Under the pieces are notes generated by a model. The model searched no databases, was not told where the DNA came from, and saw nothing but the letters and a program-made list of their open reading frames with translations. A stretch of 64,000 nucleotides of DNA from Curvibacter microcysteis (GTDB taxonomy: Bacteria > Pseudomonadota > Gammaproteobacteria > Burkholderiales > Burkholderiaceae_C), in contig NZ_JAQSIO010000003.1 of NCBI RefSeq assembly GCF_028649455.1, positions 248,001-312,000 on the forward strand, written 5' to 3'. Both the position numbers and the translations under genes were made by a program. Positions 17,861-26,486 of the stretch are shown piece by piece. The number at the start of each line of letters is the position of its first letter. Within the stretch, counting starts at the first letter, position 1.

Positions 17861-20002
17861 TCAGTACACCGGTCGATGGGACTCAATGGCCTGGCGCGTG
17901 GCCGCGTCGATGGCGAAGCCGGGGCCAAAGCGCTGGGCCAGTTGTTCGGCCCGTGCCAAAAAGACCGGAATGCCTGTGCCGTAGATGAACTGCATCGTGC
18001 CCCCGGTCCAGCCAGGGAAGCCGATGCCGAAGATGGAGCCGATGTTGGCGTCGTGGACGCTGCCCAGCACGCCCTCGGCCAGGCAGCGCGCGGTCTCGAT
18101 GGCCTGGCGGTAGAGCAGGCGGTCTTTGACCTCCTGCAGATCCCAGGGCTGGTCAGGCTTTTCGAACAAGGGGCGCAGTTCAGGCCAGAGCCGCTTTTTC
18201 TGCCCCGTCGGGTAGTCGTAGAACCCGCCTCCACCGGCGCGGCCAGGGCGCTGCAAGGTCTTGACCATGCGCTCGACCAGCAGCTCGCCGGGGCTGGCGG
18301 TGTAGGTCTGGCCCAGGGCGGCCAGGTCGGCCCGGGTCTGGTCCAGCACATGCACGCTCAGGCTGAGCGCCGTTTCGTCCAGCACGGCCAGCGGGCCCAC
18401 CGGCATGCCGGCTTGCATGGCGGCGTTTTCGATCACGGGCGCGGGGATGCCTTCGCTGAGCATGGCGGCACCCTCCATGACAAAGGTGCCGAAGGTGCGG
18501 CTGGTGTAAAAACCGCGCGCGTCGTTGACCACGATGGGCACCTTGCCAAGGGCCTGTACGTAATCGAAGGCACGCGCCACCGTGGCGTCGTCGGTTTGCT
18601 GGCCGCGGATGATCTCAACCAGCTTCATCTTGTCCACCGGGCTGAAGAAGTGGATGCCGACAAAGTGCTCGGGCCGCATGCTGGCCTGGGCCAGTCCGCT
18701 GATGGGCAGGGTCGAGGTGTTGCTGGCGAAGAAGCCCCCGCTGGCAAGGTGGGGCTCGGCTTCCCGGGTGACCTGGGCCTTGAGTTCGCGGTTCTCGAAA
18801 ACGGCCTCGATGATCAAGTCGCAGCCTTGCAGGTCGGCGCTTTGGTCGGTGGCTTCGATGCGGTCGAGCAGGGCTTGCTGCGCGGCCAGGCTGAGTTTGG
18901 CTTTGTCGACCCGCGCTTGGGTCAGGGCTTGGCTGTAGGCCTTGCCCGCTTGCGCGCGCTCCAGGCTCACATCTTTGAGCACGGTCTGGATGCCCCGGCT
19001 GGCCTGGGCGTAGGCGATGCCCGCGCCCATCATGCCCGCACCCAGAATGCCCACTTTCTGGGGCTGGTAGCGCGGGCTGGTGCCGGGGCGCGACTGACCG
19101 CTCTTGATCGCGTTCATGTTGTGGAAGAACGTGTTGATCATGTTCTTGGCCACGGGGCTGACGATGAGCTGCGCCAGGTAGCGGCTTTCGATGCGCAAGG
19201 CGGTGTCGAAGTCCACCTGCGCGCCTTCCACCATGGCGGCCAGGGCCGCTTCGGGGGCGGGGTAGAGCCCGCGCGTGCTCTTTTTGAGCATGGCGGGGGC
19301 CACGGTCAGGGCGCTGGCGATCTTGGGGTTGCTGGGGGTGCCGCCCGGGATTTTGTAGTTCTTGTCGTCCCAGGGCTGGCGCGACTCCGGGTGCCCGGCA
19401 ATCCAGTCCAGCGCGGCCGCGCGCAGTTGCTCGGGGCTGTTGACCAAGGCGTGCACCAGTTGCAGGTCCAGTGCCTCGCGGGGGGTGAACAGGCGGGCCT
19501 CCAGCACATAGGGCTGGGCGCCCATCAGGCCCAGCAAACGGGTCATTTTGGTGATGCCGCTGGCGCCGGGGATCAGACCCAGGGTCACCTCGGGCAGGCC
19601 AAATTGGATCTTGGGGTTGTCCACGGCGATGCGGTGGTGGCCGATCAGGGCCACTTCCCAACCGCCACCGAGCGCTGTGCCGTTGAGGCAGCTGACCACG
19701 GGAATGCCCAGGGTTTCGAGGGTGCGGAAGTTCTTCTTGGTTTGCTCGATCTCGGCAAAGACGCGGGGGGCGTCTTCGGCTTGCAGGCGCATGGTGGCCT
19801 TGAGGTCGGCGCCAGCGAAGAAAGTGGTCTTGGCCGAGGCCAGGATCAGGCCTTTGAGCTGGGCTCGGTCGGCCAGCACGCGGGCAGTGACCTCGGTGAG
19901 GTCTTGCTGCCAGGCTTGGCACATGGTGTTGACGGCCGAACCCGGTTCGTCAAAGGTGAGGGTGGCGATGCCGTCGGCGAGCTCGTAGCGGATGGTGTTC
20001 AA
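17861..20002 (-). CDS. 3-hydroxyacyl-CoA dehydrogenase / enoyl-CoA hydratase (FadB/FadJ type)
   Basis: This 713-residue bifunctional beta-oxidation enzyme has an N-terminal crotonase domain (FFAGADLKATMRL; CLNGTALGGGWEVALIGHHR at about residues 110-129). A Rossmann dehydrogenase domain beginning VGILGAGMMGAGIAYAQASR near residue 318 contains the catalytic segment HFVGIHFFSPVDKM, and a C-terminal 3-hydroxyacyl-CoA dehydrogenase domain follows. It hydrates enoyl-CoA and oxidises 3-hydroxyacyl-CoA with NAD. The start is taken as TTG at 20002 because GGAGA lies six bases upstream and homologues start there. It lies 44 bases downstream of the thiolase gene, giving a fadBA-like pair in the order thiolase then FadB. 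Confidence 0.93.
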   Translation of the reverse strand: MNTIRYELADGIATLTFDEPGSAVNTMCQAWQQDLTEVTARVLADRAQLKGLILASAKTTFFAGADLKATMRLQAEDAPRVFAEIEQTKKNFRTLETLGIPVVSCLNGTALGGGWEVALIGHHRIAVDNPKIQFGLPEVTLGLIPGASGITKMTRLLGLMGAQPYVLEARLFTPREALDLQLVHALVNSPEQLRAAALDWIAGHPESRQPWDDKNYKIPGGTPSNPKIASALTVAPAMLKKSTRGLYPAPEAALAAMVEGAQVDFDTALRIESRYLAQLIVSPVAKNMINTFFHNMNAIKSGQSRPGTSPRYQPQKVGILGAGMMGAGIAYAQASRGIQTVLKDVSLERAQAGKAYSQALTQARVDKAKLSLAAQQALLDRIEATDQSADLQGCDLIIEAVFENRELKAQVTREAEPHLASGGFFASNTSTLPISGLAQASMRPEHFVGIHFFSPVDKMKLVEIIRGQQTDDATVARAFDYVQALGKVPIVVNDARGFYTSRTFGTFVMEGAAMLSEGIPAPVIENAAMQAGMPVGPLAVLDETALSLSVHVLDQTRADLAALGQTYTASPGELLVERMVKTLQRPGRAGGGGFYDYPTGQKKRLWPELRPLFEKPDQPWDLQEVKDRLLYRQAIETARCLAEGVLGSVHDANIGSIFGIGFPGWTGGTMQFIYGTGIPVFLARAEQLAQRFGPGFAIDAATRQAIESHRPVY

Positions 20003-20046
20003 GGCAATGTCTCCGTCGTTCTGTGGGGGAGGGCGGGCGCGGGGGC

Positions 20047-21252
20047 TCAGAGGCGCTCGACGATGGTGGCAATGCCCATGCCGCCGCCGACACACAGTGT
20101 GGCCAGGCCGTAACGCAATTGCCGGCGTTCCAGCTCATCGATCAAGGTGCCCAGGATCATGGCGCCGGTGGCGCCCAGTGGGTGGCCCATGGCGATGGCG
20201 CCACCGTTGACGTTGACCTTCTCATGCGGCACGCCCAACTCTTTCATGAAGCGCATGGGGACGGCGGCAAAGGCCTCGTTGACCTCGAACAGGTCGATGT
20301 CTTGCACGCTCAAGCCCGCGCGGGCCAGTGCCTTGCGGGTGGCGGGCACCGGGCCTGTCAGCATGATGGTGGGGTCGGCGCCGCTCAGGGCGGTGGCCAC
20401 GATCCGGGCGCGTGGTGTCAGGCCATGCTGGCGGGCTGCGGCGTCCGAGCCAATCAACACGGCGGCGGCACCGTCCACAATGCCCGAGGCGTTGCCGGCG
20501 TGGTGCACATGGTGGATGCGCTCGACCTGGGGGTAGCGCTGCAAAGCGACCGCGTCAAAGCCCAGGGCGCCCAGTTGCTCGAACGAGGGTTTGAGCCCGG
20601 CCAGTCCCTCCATCGTGGTCTGCGGTTTGATGAATTCATCCTGCGCCAGAATCGTTTGGCCCAGCGCGTCACGCACCGGCACGACCGAGCGCGTGAAGTG
20701 GCCGGCGGCCCGCGCAGCCGTGGCGCGGCGTTGGGACTCCAGCGCAAAGGCGTCTACATCGTGGCGGTTGTAGCCGTCCAAGGTGGCGATCAGGTCAGCG
20801 CCAATGCCTTGCGGCACAAACAAGGTGGCTGAATTGGTTTCAGGGTCTTGCGCCCAGGCGCCACCGTCCGAACCAATGGGCACGCGGCTCATGCTTTCCA
20901 CGCCGCCGGCGACCACCAGGTCCTCCCAGCCTGAGCGCACTTTTTGCGCCGCCAGGTTGACGGCTTCCAAGCCTGAGGCGCAAAAGCGGTTCACCTGGAC
21001 GCCCGCACAGCGGAAGTCCCAGCCGGCCTTGAGGGCGGCCACCTTGGGCAGCACCGAACCCTGTTCGCCAATCGGCGAGACGATGCCCATCACCACGTCA
21101 TCGACCAGGGCGGTGTCAAAGCCGTTACGCGCCTGCAGGTTTTGCAGCAAGCCCGCCAGCAGGTTCACGGGCTTGACCTCGTACAGGCTCCCGTCTTTTT
21201 TGCCTTTGCCGCGTGGGGTGCGGATGGCGTCAAACACATAGGCTTCGGTCAT
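20047..21252 (-). CDS. Acetyl-CoA acyltransferase (thiolase, FadA-like)
   Basis: This 401-residue thiolase carries out the last step of beta-oxidation, cleaving 3-ketoacyl-CoA with CoA to give acetyl-CoA. All active-site elements are visible: the nucleophilic Cys in [10 protein letters not shown] (about residue 90), [27 protein letters not shown] with the catalytic His, and the second Cys in LCVGGGMG. It is the first gene of the thiolase-FadB operon. Its promoter region carries a 17-bp motif (21331-21347) that also precedes the acyl-CoA dehydrogenase gene, so both are probably under one fatty-acid-responsive regulator. Confidence 0.94.
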   Translation of the reverse strand: MTEAYVFDAIRTPRGKGKKDGSLYEVKPVNLLAGLLQNLQARNGFDTALVDDVVMGIVSPIGEQGSVLPKVAALKAGWDFRCAGVQVNRFCASGLEAVNLAAQKVRSGWEDLVVAGGVESMSRVPIGSDGGAWAQDPETNSATLFVPQGIGADLIATLDGYNRHDVDAFALESQRRATAARAAGHFTRSVVPVRDALGQTILAQDEFIKPQTTMEGLAGLKPSFEQLGALGFDAVALQRYPQVERIHHVHHAGNASGIVDGAAAVLIGSDAAARQHGLTPRARIVATALSGADPTIMLTGPVPATRKALARAGLSVQDIDLFEVNEAFAAVPMRFMKELGVPHEKVNVNGGAIAMGHPLGATGAMILGTLIDELERRQLRYGLATLCVGGGMGIATIVERL

Positions 21253-21330
21253 GGCAGGTCTCCAGCAGGGTGGGGCGGCAGGCGCCCGGATGCGCCGCAG
21301 CGCAGGGTTTGGGGCGCAGTATATATTTTG

Positions 21331-21347
21331 AAAAGCAAACGCTCTGT
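21331..21347 (-). promoter_or_regulatory. Candidate operator shared by beta-oxidation genes (thiolase copy)
   Basis: Read on the minus strand this is ACAGAGCGTTTGCTTTT, about 80 bases upstream of the thiolase start and embedded in AT-rich sequence. It matches at 15 of 17 positions the copy upstream of the acyl-CoA dehydrogenase gene at 24214-24230 and has AAAGC/GCTTT-like symmetry. Confidence 0.6.
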
Positions 21348-21407
21348 AAAAATAGAGACACCCGCAAGCTTCCGTCAGCCGTCAAGCAGGCGCGCCGTTC
21401 GGGCATG

Positions 21408-21439
21408 AAAAAACCCGCCGGCGTGGCACGCGGGCGGGT
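21408..21439 (-). terminator. Rho-independent terminator of the YjfB-like gene
   Basis: On the minus strand an ACCCGCC/GGCGGGT stem with an inner CGTG/CACG pairing is followed by six T residues. It lies 40 bases beyond the stop of the small motility-type gene. Confidence 0.75.
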
Positions 21440-21478
21440 GGTGGGGGGAGGCGGGTTGGGTGGCGCTGGCGCGCGGCC

Positions 21479-21682
21479 TCAGGCGTAGGTGTTGAGCTGG
21501 GTGCCCAGCGAACCCGAGCTGGCCAGGCCAGGCTGCGCGGGGGGCAGGCTCTGGATCAACTGTGCCGCGGCGGTGGCCTGGGTGTTCAGCGCTTTGCGCA
21601 GCACCAAGGCGCTGAGGCCGTCGGGTGTGCTTTGGGCACCCGCGGTGGCGGATTGCACGGCAGGGGTGTTGCTGATGTTCAT
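21479..21682 (-). CDS. YjfB-like small protein (putative motility protein family)
   Basis: This encodes 67 residues rich in Ala, Gln, Ser and Thr, with a central helix LVLRKALNTQATAAAQLIQS and a C-terminal GSLGTQLNTYA. The pattern of a central helix followed by a Pro-rich linker and a Gly-x-x-Leu/Ile-Asn-x-x-Ala tail fits the YjfB family, annotated as putative motility proteins; function is unproven. ATG 21680-21682 is the only start that gives a protein of family length. The gene is transcribed alone and ends in a clear terminator. Confidence 0.65.
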   Translation of the reverse strand: MNISNTPAVQSATAGAQSTPDGLSALVLRKALNTQATAAAQLIQSLPPAQPGLASSGSLGTQLNTYA

Positions 21683-21856
21683 GAGTGCTCCAGAGGTGCG
21701 CGGGCTGCGTTTCTGGAATGTAACGGGTTTGTGACGGATTTGGCCCAATGCCTGAGTGGGCGCCATGGCCAAGGAAGCGGGTTGTGGTGGCTTGGGCATA
21801 TTCCCAACTTGTAAACAGAGCGCTAGCATGGGGCTTTCCCGCTTCAGTGAGCGAAC

Positions 21857-24145
21857 ATGCCCCTTGCGTTGTTTTCGCGACCGAAGGAGGACGACGCCAC
21901 GCTGGTTGCCTTGGTCAAGGTGGCTGGCTGGACCGTGCTCTTGGCTGCGTTCGGCATCTTGCTGGCTTTGCTGAGCCAGGACGAGGTGCCCTGGCTTCAC
22001 GTTTGGCTGCACCTCGGCGCGGTGTTGCTGGGCCTGGTCACGGTGTTGGGTGTGGCGCGGGGGCGGGTGGTTTTTGCGGCGCGTTGTGTGGTCTGGGGCA
22101 TGTGGGTGCTGGCGACCCTGGTCACGATCAACAACGGGGGGGTGCGGGGCCCCAATCTGCTGAATTTTCTGGTCATGGTGGTGTTCGCGGGCTGGGTGCT
22201 GGGCATCCGCGCCACGGTGGCCTTGACTTTGTGCACCGCAGGCCTGTTTGGCGCGCTGCTATGGGCGGACACCCAGGCCCTGATTCCACCGGCGGATTTT
22301 GACAACCACATCGCCTACGGCATTTACCTGACCGGTATTTTGGTGCTCACCGCCTACATGACCTTGATGTCCCGGCACAGCTACCTGGGGCAGTTGCGGC
22401 AGGTTCAGCGAACGGCAGCGGACCTGGCGGGCCGAGAGCTTGAGTTGCGCAAGCTTCAATTGGCCGTGGAGCAAAGTCCGGAGTGCCTGGTCATCACCAA
22501 CCTCGACCAGCGCATCGAGTACGCCAACCCGGCTTTTGAGCAAAGCTTGGGATTGGGGCCTGGCCAGGCGCTGGGGGGCTTGTCCGGGGAGGTATCCACC
22601 CGGGGCCTGAGTCCCGAACAGCAGGCGGATCTTCAAGCCGCGCGATTGCAAGGCCAGACCTGGAGCGGCGAATTGGTGCGGCGCCGGCGCGATGGCCAGC
22701 CTGGTGTGGAATGGCTGGTGGTGGCGCCGGTGCGGCAACCCGACGGCGCGGTCACCCATTGGGTGGAGATCAAGCACGACATCACGGAGCGGCGCCGTGC
22801 CGAGGCCGAAATTCACCGATTGGCCTACTTCGACAGCCTCACTGGTTTGCCCAACCGCGCCGCCTTGCTGGAGCGCTTGCAAGGACTCAGTGCGCGCGCG
22901 ACGGTGTCCAGGCCTTTGCTGCAGCTGAACCTGGCGCGCTTTCGCACTTTCAACGAGGCCCGAGGCCATGCCGTGGGTGACCAGTTGCTTCGCGCCGTGG
23001 CGCTGCGCTTGAGCGAGCACCTGCCCGAGGGCGCGCATGCTTACCGCTTGGGCTCCGACGAATTTGCCATTCTTTTGCCCGCCCGCCCGGGGCAGGACGA
23101 CAGGGTGACCGCTGCGGATGCGCTGGCATTTGCCACGCAGGTGCATGATCTTTTGCAGGCGCCTCTGGACTTGCCGACCGCCGCCGGGGAGGGGGCGAGC
23201 CATGACAGTTGCCGCGTGGCCTGCAGCCTGGGGATCACCCTGTTTCCGCAACACAAGGGCGATGGCCCGCTGGAAGGCCTGCGCCGCAGTGGGATGGCTT
23301 TGCACGATGCGCGTTCCCAGGGGGCTGGGCAAAGCTGCCTGTTCTCACCCGGCATGGCCGAAGTCGCTGAGCGCCGATTCACCCTGGAGCGGGAACTGCG
23401 TCACGCTGTGGCGGCCGACGAGTTGGTCATTCACCTGCAGTCCCAGATCAACACCGACGGCCGCCTGTGTGGTGCCGAAGTGCTGGTGCGTTGGTTGCAT
23501 CCGCAGCGTGGCCTGGTGCCGCCCGGCGAGTTCATTCCGGTGGCTGAAGAGTCCGGGCTGATCGTGGCGGTGGGCGATTGGGTGTTGTCGCGGGCCTGCC
23601 GCTGGCTGGCGCGTGAAGCCCCGTCCGTGCCTGGGTTTCGGCTGTCGGTCAATCTCAGTCCCCGGCAGTTCGCCCGTCCAGGCTTCGTCGAGCACCTGCA
23701 GGCGTGCTTGAGCGAGAGCGGGGCCGACCCTGGTCAACTGACGCTCGAGGTGACTGAAGGCGTGGTGATCGGCGACTTCGAGGATGCCGTGGACAAGATG
23801 CGCCAACTCGCGGCCCTGGGCATTGAGTTTTCACTGGACGACTTTGGCACCGGCTATTCGTCGCTGGCCTATTTGAAGCGTCTGCCGATCCATGAACTCA
23901 AGATCGATAAAACCTTTGTCCAGTGCGCCCAAGACAGCCCGGACGATGCCTCCCTCGTCGACAGCATTTTGTTGGTGGCTGAGCGCCTTCGGCTGCGCGT
24001 GGTCGCCGAGGGTGTGGAAACCCAGGCGCAGGCCGACTTCATGGCCCAGCGCCTGCCAGGCATCTTGTTTCAGGGCTATTGGCTGGGGCGCCCCATGCCC
24101 ACCGAGCAGTGGCTCGACAGTGTTCGTGATTTGGCGCCCGGTTGA
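21857..24145 (+). CDS. Membrane-anchored PAS-GGDEF-EAL protein (c-di-GMP turnover)
   Basis: This 762-residue protein starts with about six transmembrane segments (to residue about 170) and continues with a PAS domain (about 195-305), a GGDEF domain (about 318-480) and an EAL domain (about 500-755). The GGDEF signature is changed to GSDEF (RLGSDEFAIL), so cyclase activity may be weakened or altered. The EAL domain looks complete: EVLVRWLHP in the EAL position, NLSPRQF, the ENE-loop-like LEVTEGVVI, DDFGTGYSSLAYLKRLP and KIDKTFV. It is therefore more likely to act as a phosphodiesterase that removes c-di-GMP. The gene stands alone between the YjfB-like gene and the acyl-CoA dehydrogenase. Confidence 0.92.
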   Translation: MPLALFSRPKEDDATLVALVKVAGWTVLLAAFGILLALLSQDEVPWLHVWLHLGAVLLGLVTVLGVARGRVVFAARCVVWGMWVLATLVTINNGGVRGPNLLNFLVMVVFAGWVLGIRATVALTLCTAGLFGALLWADTQALIPPADFDNHIAYGIYLTGILVLTAYMTLMSRHSYLGQLRQVQRTAADLAGRELELRKLQLAVEQSPECLVITNLDQRIEYANPAFEQSLGLGPGQALGGLSGEVSTRGLSPEQQADLQAARLQGQTWSGELVRRRRDGQPGVEWLVVAPVRQPDGAVTHWVEIKHDITERRRAEAEIHRLAYFDSLTGLPNRAALLERLQGLSARATVSRPLLQLNLARFRTFNEARGHAVGDQLLRAVALRLSEHLPEGAHAYRLGSDEFAILLPARPGQDDRVTAADALAFATQVHDLLQAPLDLPTAAGEGASHDSCRVACSLGITLFPQHKGDGPLEGLRRSGMALHDARSQGAGQSCLFSPGMAEVAERRFTLERELRHAVAADELVIHLQSQINTDGRLCGAEVLVRWLHPQRGLVPPGEFIPVAEESGLIVAVGDWVLSRACRWLAREAPSVPGFRLSVNLSPRQFARPGFVEHLQACLSESGADPGQLTLEVTEGVVIGDFEDAVDKMRQLAALGIEFSLDDFGTGYSSLAYLKRLPIHELKIDKTFVQCAQDSPDDASLVDSILLVAERLRLRVVAEGVETQAQADFMAQRLPGILFQGYWLGRPMPTEQWLDSVRDLAPG

Positions 24146-24213
24146 GTGCACGGACATGGCTGACGGCGGTTGGCAGCGCGGTTCGCAGATGCGTCCTTCT
24201 TGGGCATAATTTA

Positions 24214-24230
24214 ACAAAGCATTTGCTTTT
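24214..24230 (+). promoter_or_regulatory. Candidate operator shared by beta-oxidation genes (acyl-CoA dehydrogenase copy)
   Basis: ACAAAGCATTTGCTTTT lies 60 bases upstream of the acyl-CoA dehydrogenase start, just after a -10-like CATAAT at 24205-24210. Its AAAGCA-TT-TGCTTT core is a perfect inverted repeat. The thiolase promoter copy is at 21331-21347. Confidence 0.6.
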
Positions 24231-24289
24231 TAAAAATCAACTGCACGGCTCTGTCACGGGCACGTGCAGCCCCATCAGGAGACAAGACC

Positions 24290-25453
24290 ATGATCGAACG
24301 CAGCCTGTTCAGCCCTGAGCACGAGGCTTTCCGCGACAGCTTCCGCCGCTTTTGCCTGCAGGAGATCGCGCCCCATCACGCGGCCTGGGAGGAGCAGGGC
24401 TATGTGGACCGCGAGGTCTGGCGCAAGGCCGGCGAGAACGGTTTCCTGTGCATGTCCCTGCCCGAGGCCTACGGGGGGGCGGGTGCGGACCGACGCTACT
24501 CGGTGGCGCAGATGGAGGAGCTTTCTGCCGGCGGCTACAGCGGCATTGGCTTTGGCCTGCACAGCGAGATCGTCGCGCCTTACCTGCTGCACTACGGCAC
24601 GGAGGCCCAAAAACAGCGCTACCTGCCGCGCCTGGCCCGCGGCGAGATGGTGGGCGCCATCGCCATGAGCGAGCCCGCGGCGGGCAGCGACCTGCAAGGC
24701 ATCAAGACCACCGCGTTGCTGCAAGCGGATGGCAGCTACCTGCTCAATGGCAGCAAGACCTTCATCACCAACGGCTGGCATGCCGATTTGGTGATCGTCG
24801 TGGCCAAGACCAACCCGAGCGCGGGCGCCAAGGGCACCAGCCTGTTTTTGGTCGAGCAGGGCATGCCGGGCTTTGAGAAAGGCCAGCGCTTGAAGAAGCT
24901 GGGCCTGAAGGCGCAGGACACTTCGGAGCTGTTCTTCAACAATGTCCGTGTGCCGGCCGACAACCTGCTGGGCGGCGAGGCCCAGCTCAACCAGGGCTTC
25001 ATTGGCCTGATGGAGCAGCTGCCCTGGGAGCGCCTGCAGATTGCCATTGGCGCGGTGGCTGCCGCGCAGGCTGCCATTGGCTGGACCTTGGACTATGTGC
25101 AGCAGCGCCAGGTCTTTGGTCAAAGCGTGGCCGCTTTCCAGAACACCCGCTACACCCTGGCCGAATTGCAGACCGAGGTGCAGGTGGCGCGCGTGTTTGT
25201 CGACAAATGCGTGGAGTTGTTGGAGGCGGGCCAGCTCGACACCGCCACGGCCAGCATGGCCAAGTACTGGTGCTCGGACCTGCAATGCAAGGTGATGGAC
25301 GAATGCGTGCAGTTGCACGGCGGCTATGGCTACATGTGGGAGTACCCCATCACCCGCGCCTATGCCGATGCGCGCGTGCAGCGCATTTACGGCGGCACCA
25401 ACGAGATCATGAAAGAGGTCATCGCCCGCTCCATGGGTTTGAGCGGGCGCTGA
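24290..25453 (+). CDS. Acyl-CoA dehydrogenase
   Basis: This FAD enzyme of 387 residues oxidises acyl-CoA to enoyl-CoA, the first step of beta-oxidation, and passes electrons to ETF. It has the two family signatures: AIAMSEPAAGSDLQGIKTTA (about residues 122-141) and, near the C-terminus, CVQLHGGYGYMWEYPITRAY then RIYGGTNEIMKEVIARSMG. The catalytic base would be the Glu of GGTNEI... or its neighbour, depending on subfamily; the chain-length preference is not readable. AGGAGA precedes the ATG. Its operator motif links it to the thiolase-FadB operon on the other side of the GGDEF-EAL gene. Confidence 0.94.
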   Translation: MIERSLFSPEHEAFRDSFRRFCLQEIAPHHAAWEEQGYVDREVWRKAGENGFLCMSLPEAYGGAGADRRYSVAQMEELSAGGYSGIGFGLHSEIVAPYLLHYGTEAQKQRYLPRLARGEMVGAIAMSEPAAGSDLQGIKTTALLQADGSYLLNGSKTFITNGWHADLVIVVAKTNPSAGAKGTSLFLVEQGMPGFEKGQRLKKLGLKAQDTSELFFNNVRVPADNLLGGEAQLNQGFIGLMEQLPWERLQIAIGAVAAAQAAIGWTLDYVQQRQVFGQSVAAFQNTRYTLAELQTEVQVARVFVDKCVELLEAGQLDTATASMAKYWCSDLQCKVMDECVQLHGGYGYMWEYPITRAYADARVQRIYGGTNEIMKEVIARSMGLSGR

Positions 25454-25496
25454 GCCTCGGGAGGCGCTGTCAGCCCCCGGGGTGGGCTGAGCCGGC

Positions 25497-26093
25497 TCAG
25501 AGTGCCTTGATCTCGACCTTGCGGAATTTGACCGTGCCACGGCCCCATTGCAGCGCCACGGGGCCCTTGCTGAGTTGCCGGTCTTGCACGTCCACGGTCT
25601 TCTGACCGTTCAACACGACGGTCAGTTGGGGACCCTTGGCCGTGACTTCCATCGTGTTCCATCGGCCACCGGCCTTGGGCATGGGGTTGACCTTGGCGAT
25701 GTTGACGATCGCGCCCGTGCCGTAGCTTGGGTCTGGGCGTTGGTCGAAGAAATTGGCTTCGTAGCAAGTCTTGTCCGTGATGTTCTTGGGCTCAGCGCAG
25801 CGGAAGAAGATGCCGCTGTTGGCGTCGTCGCTGACCCAGACCTCCGCCCGGATCACGAAGTCCTGGTAGGACTCCCGGGTCACCAGGTATGCCGGCACCT
25901 TGCCGCCCTGGTCAGCGGCCAGCACCCCATCGACCAGGGTCCAGTTGGCTTCTGCCACCCGGTCAAACGCGGCCAGGCCCTGGGCCGAGCCGAGCAGGGG
26001 GGTGAAACCGGCATTGGGGCCCGGACTGGCGCAGCCCGTCAAAGTCAGCGCGGTGATGGCGGCAGCGGTGGCGCCCCAGCGAACGATGTTCAT
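25497..26093 (-). CDS. DUF1080-family lipoprotein
   Basis: This 198-residue protein has a lipoprotein signal peptide with lipobox LTGC (Cys at residue 21). The mature part is one concanavalin/LamG-like DUF1080 domain: NWTLVDGVLAADQGG, the SGIFFRCAEP strand, DKTCYEANFFDQRPD and a late VVLNGQKTVDVQD. Domains of this type occur in 3-keto-disaccharide hydrolases and in many outer-membrane or secreted proteins of unknown role, and probably bind or cleave sugars. It is transcribed alone and converges on the acyl-CoA dehydrogenase gene. Confidence 0.85.
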   Translation of the reverse strand: MNIVRWGATAAAITALTLTGCASPGPNAGFTPLLGSAQGLAAFDRVAEANWTLVDGVLAADQGGKVPAYLVTRESYQDFVIRAEVWVSDDANSGIFFRCAEPKNITDKTCYEANFFDQRPDPSYGTGAIVNIAKVNPMPKAGGRWNTMEVTAKGPQLTVVLNGQKTVDVQDRQLSKGPVALQWGRGTVKFRKVEIKAL

Positions 26094-26306
26094 GCAGTGA
26101 TCTCCTCTTTGATGCCCTCGGACTGGGGCCGTCGCAGCATACAGCCGGCCAGACGAACCGGCTATGCGGTTTTAGCCGGGTCTTAAGCTTTGATTCAGGT
26201 CAGTGATGTGCTAGTCCCGCGCAGCACCCTGATTTTTCTCAAGGCTGGCGCCATGCCAGGTCCCACAGTGGAGGCTTCTGTTGACCATCGAGCAAAGAGG
26301 TGCCCC

Positions 26307-26438
26307 ATGAAGCTGTTCCACGACCTGATCTCCACCGACTACGGGCTGATGAGCCTGATCGGCATCCTGTTCATGCTGGGCATGGGCGTGTTTTTTCTGA
26401 GCCTGTTTCTCAACAAAATCGGCCGCGGGCCGCGCTGA
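26307..26438 (+). CDS. DUF3149 small membrane protein
   Basis: This encodes a 43-residue single-pass membrane protein: a short amphipathic start MKLFHDLISTDYGLMSLIG, then a hydrophobic segment to about residue 36, then a basic tail. The D-x-G-L-x-S-L-x-x-I pattern matches the DUF3149 family, whose function is unknown. ATG 26307 is chosen because AAAGAGG lies seven bases before it. The gene converges on the ABC ATPase gene at 26487. Confidence 0.75.
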   Translation: MKLFHDLISTDYGLMSLIGILFMLGMGVFFLSLFLNKIGRGPR

Positions 26439-26486
26439 GTGCATGGCCACGGCCCTGGTGCGGGCCGGACGCGCTCAGGTCCAGGC

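Noticed and set aside
17876-20113. Plus-strand open frame of 745 codons antisense to the FadB-like gene
   Set aside because: It is a shadow of the high-GC codon structure of the real gene, with Gly/Ala/His/Gln-rich translation and no family features.
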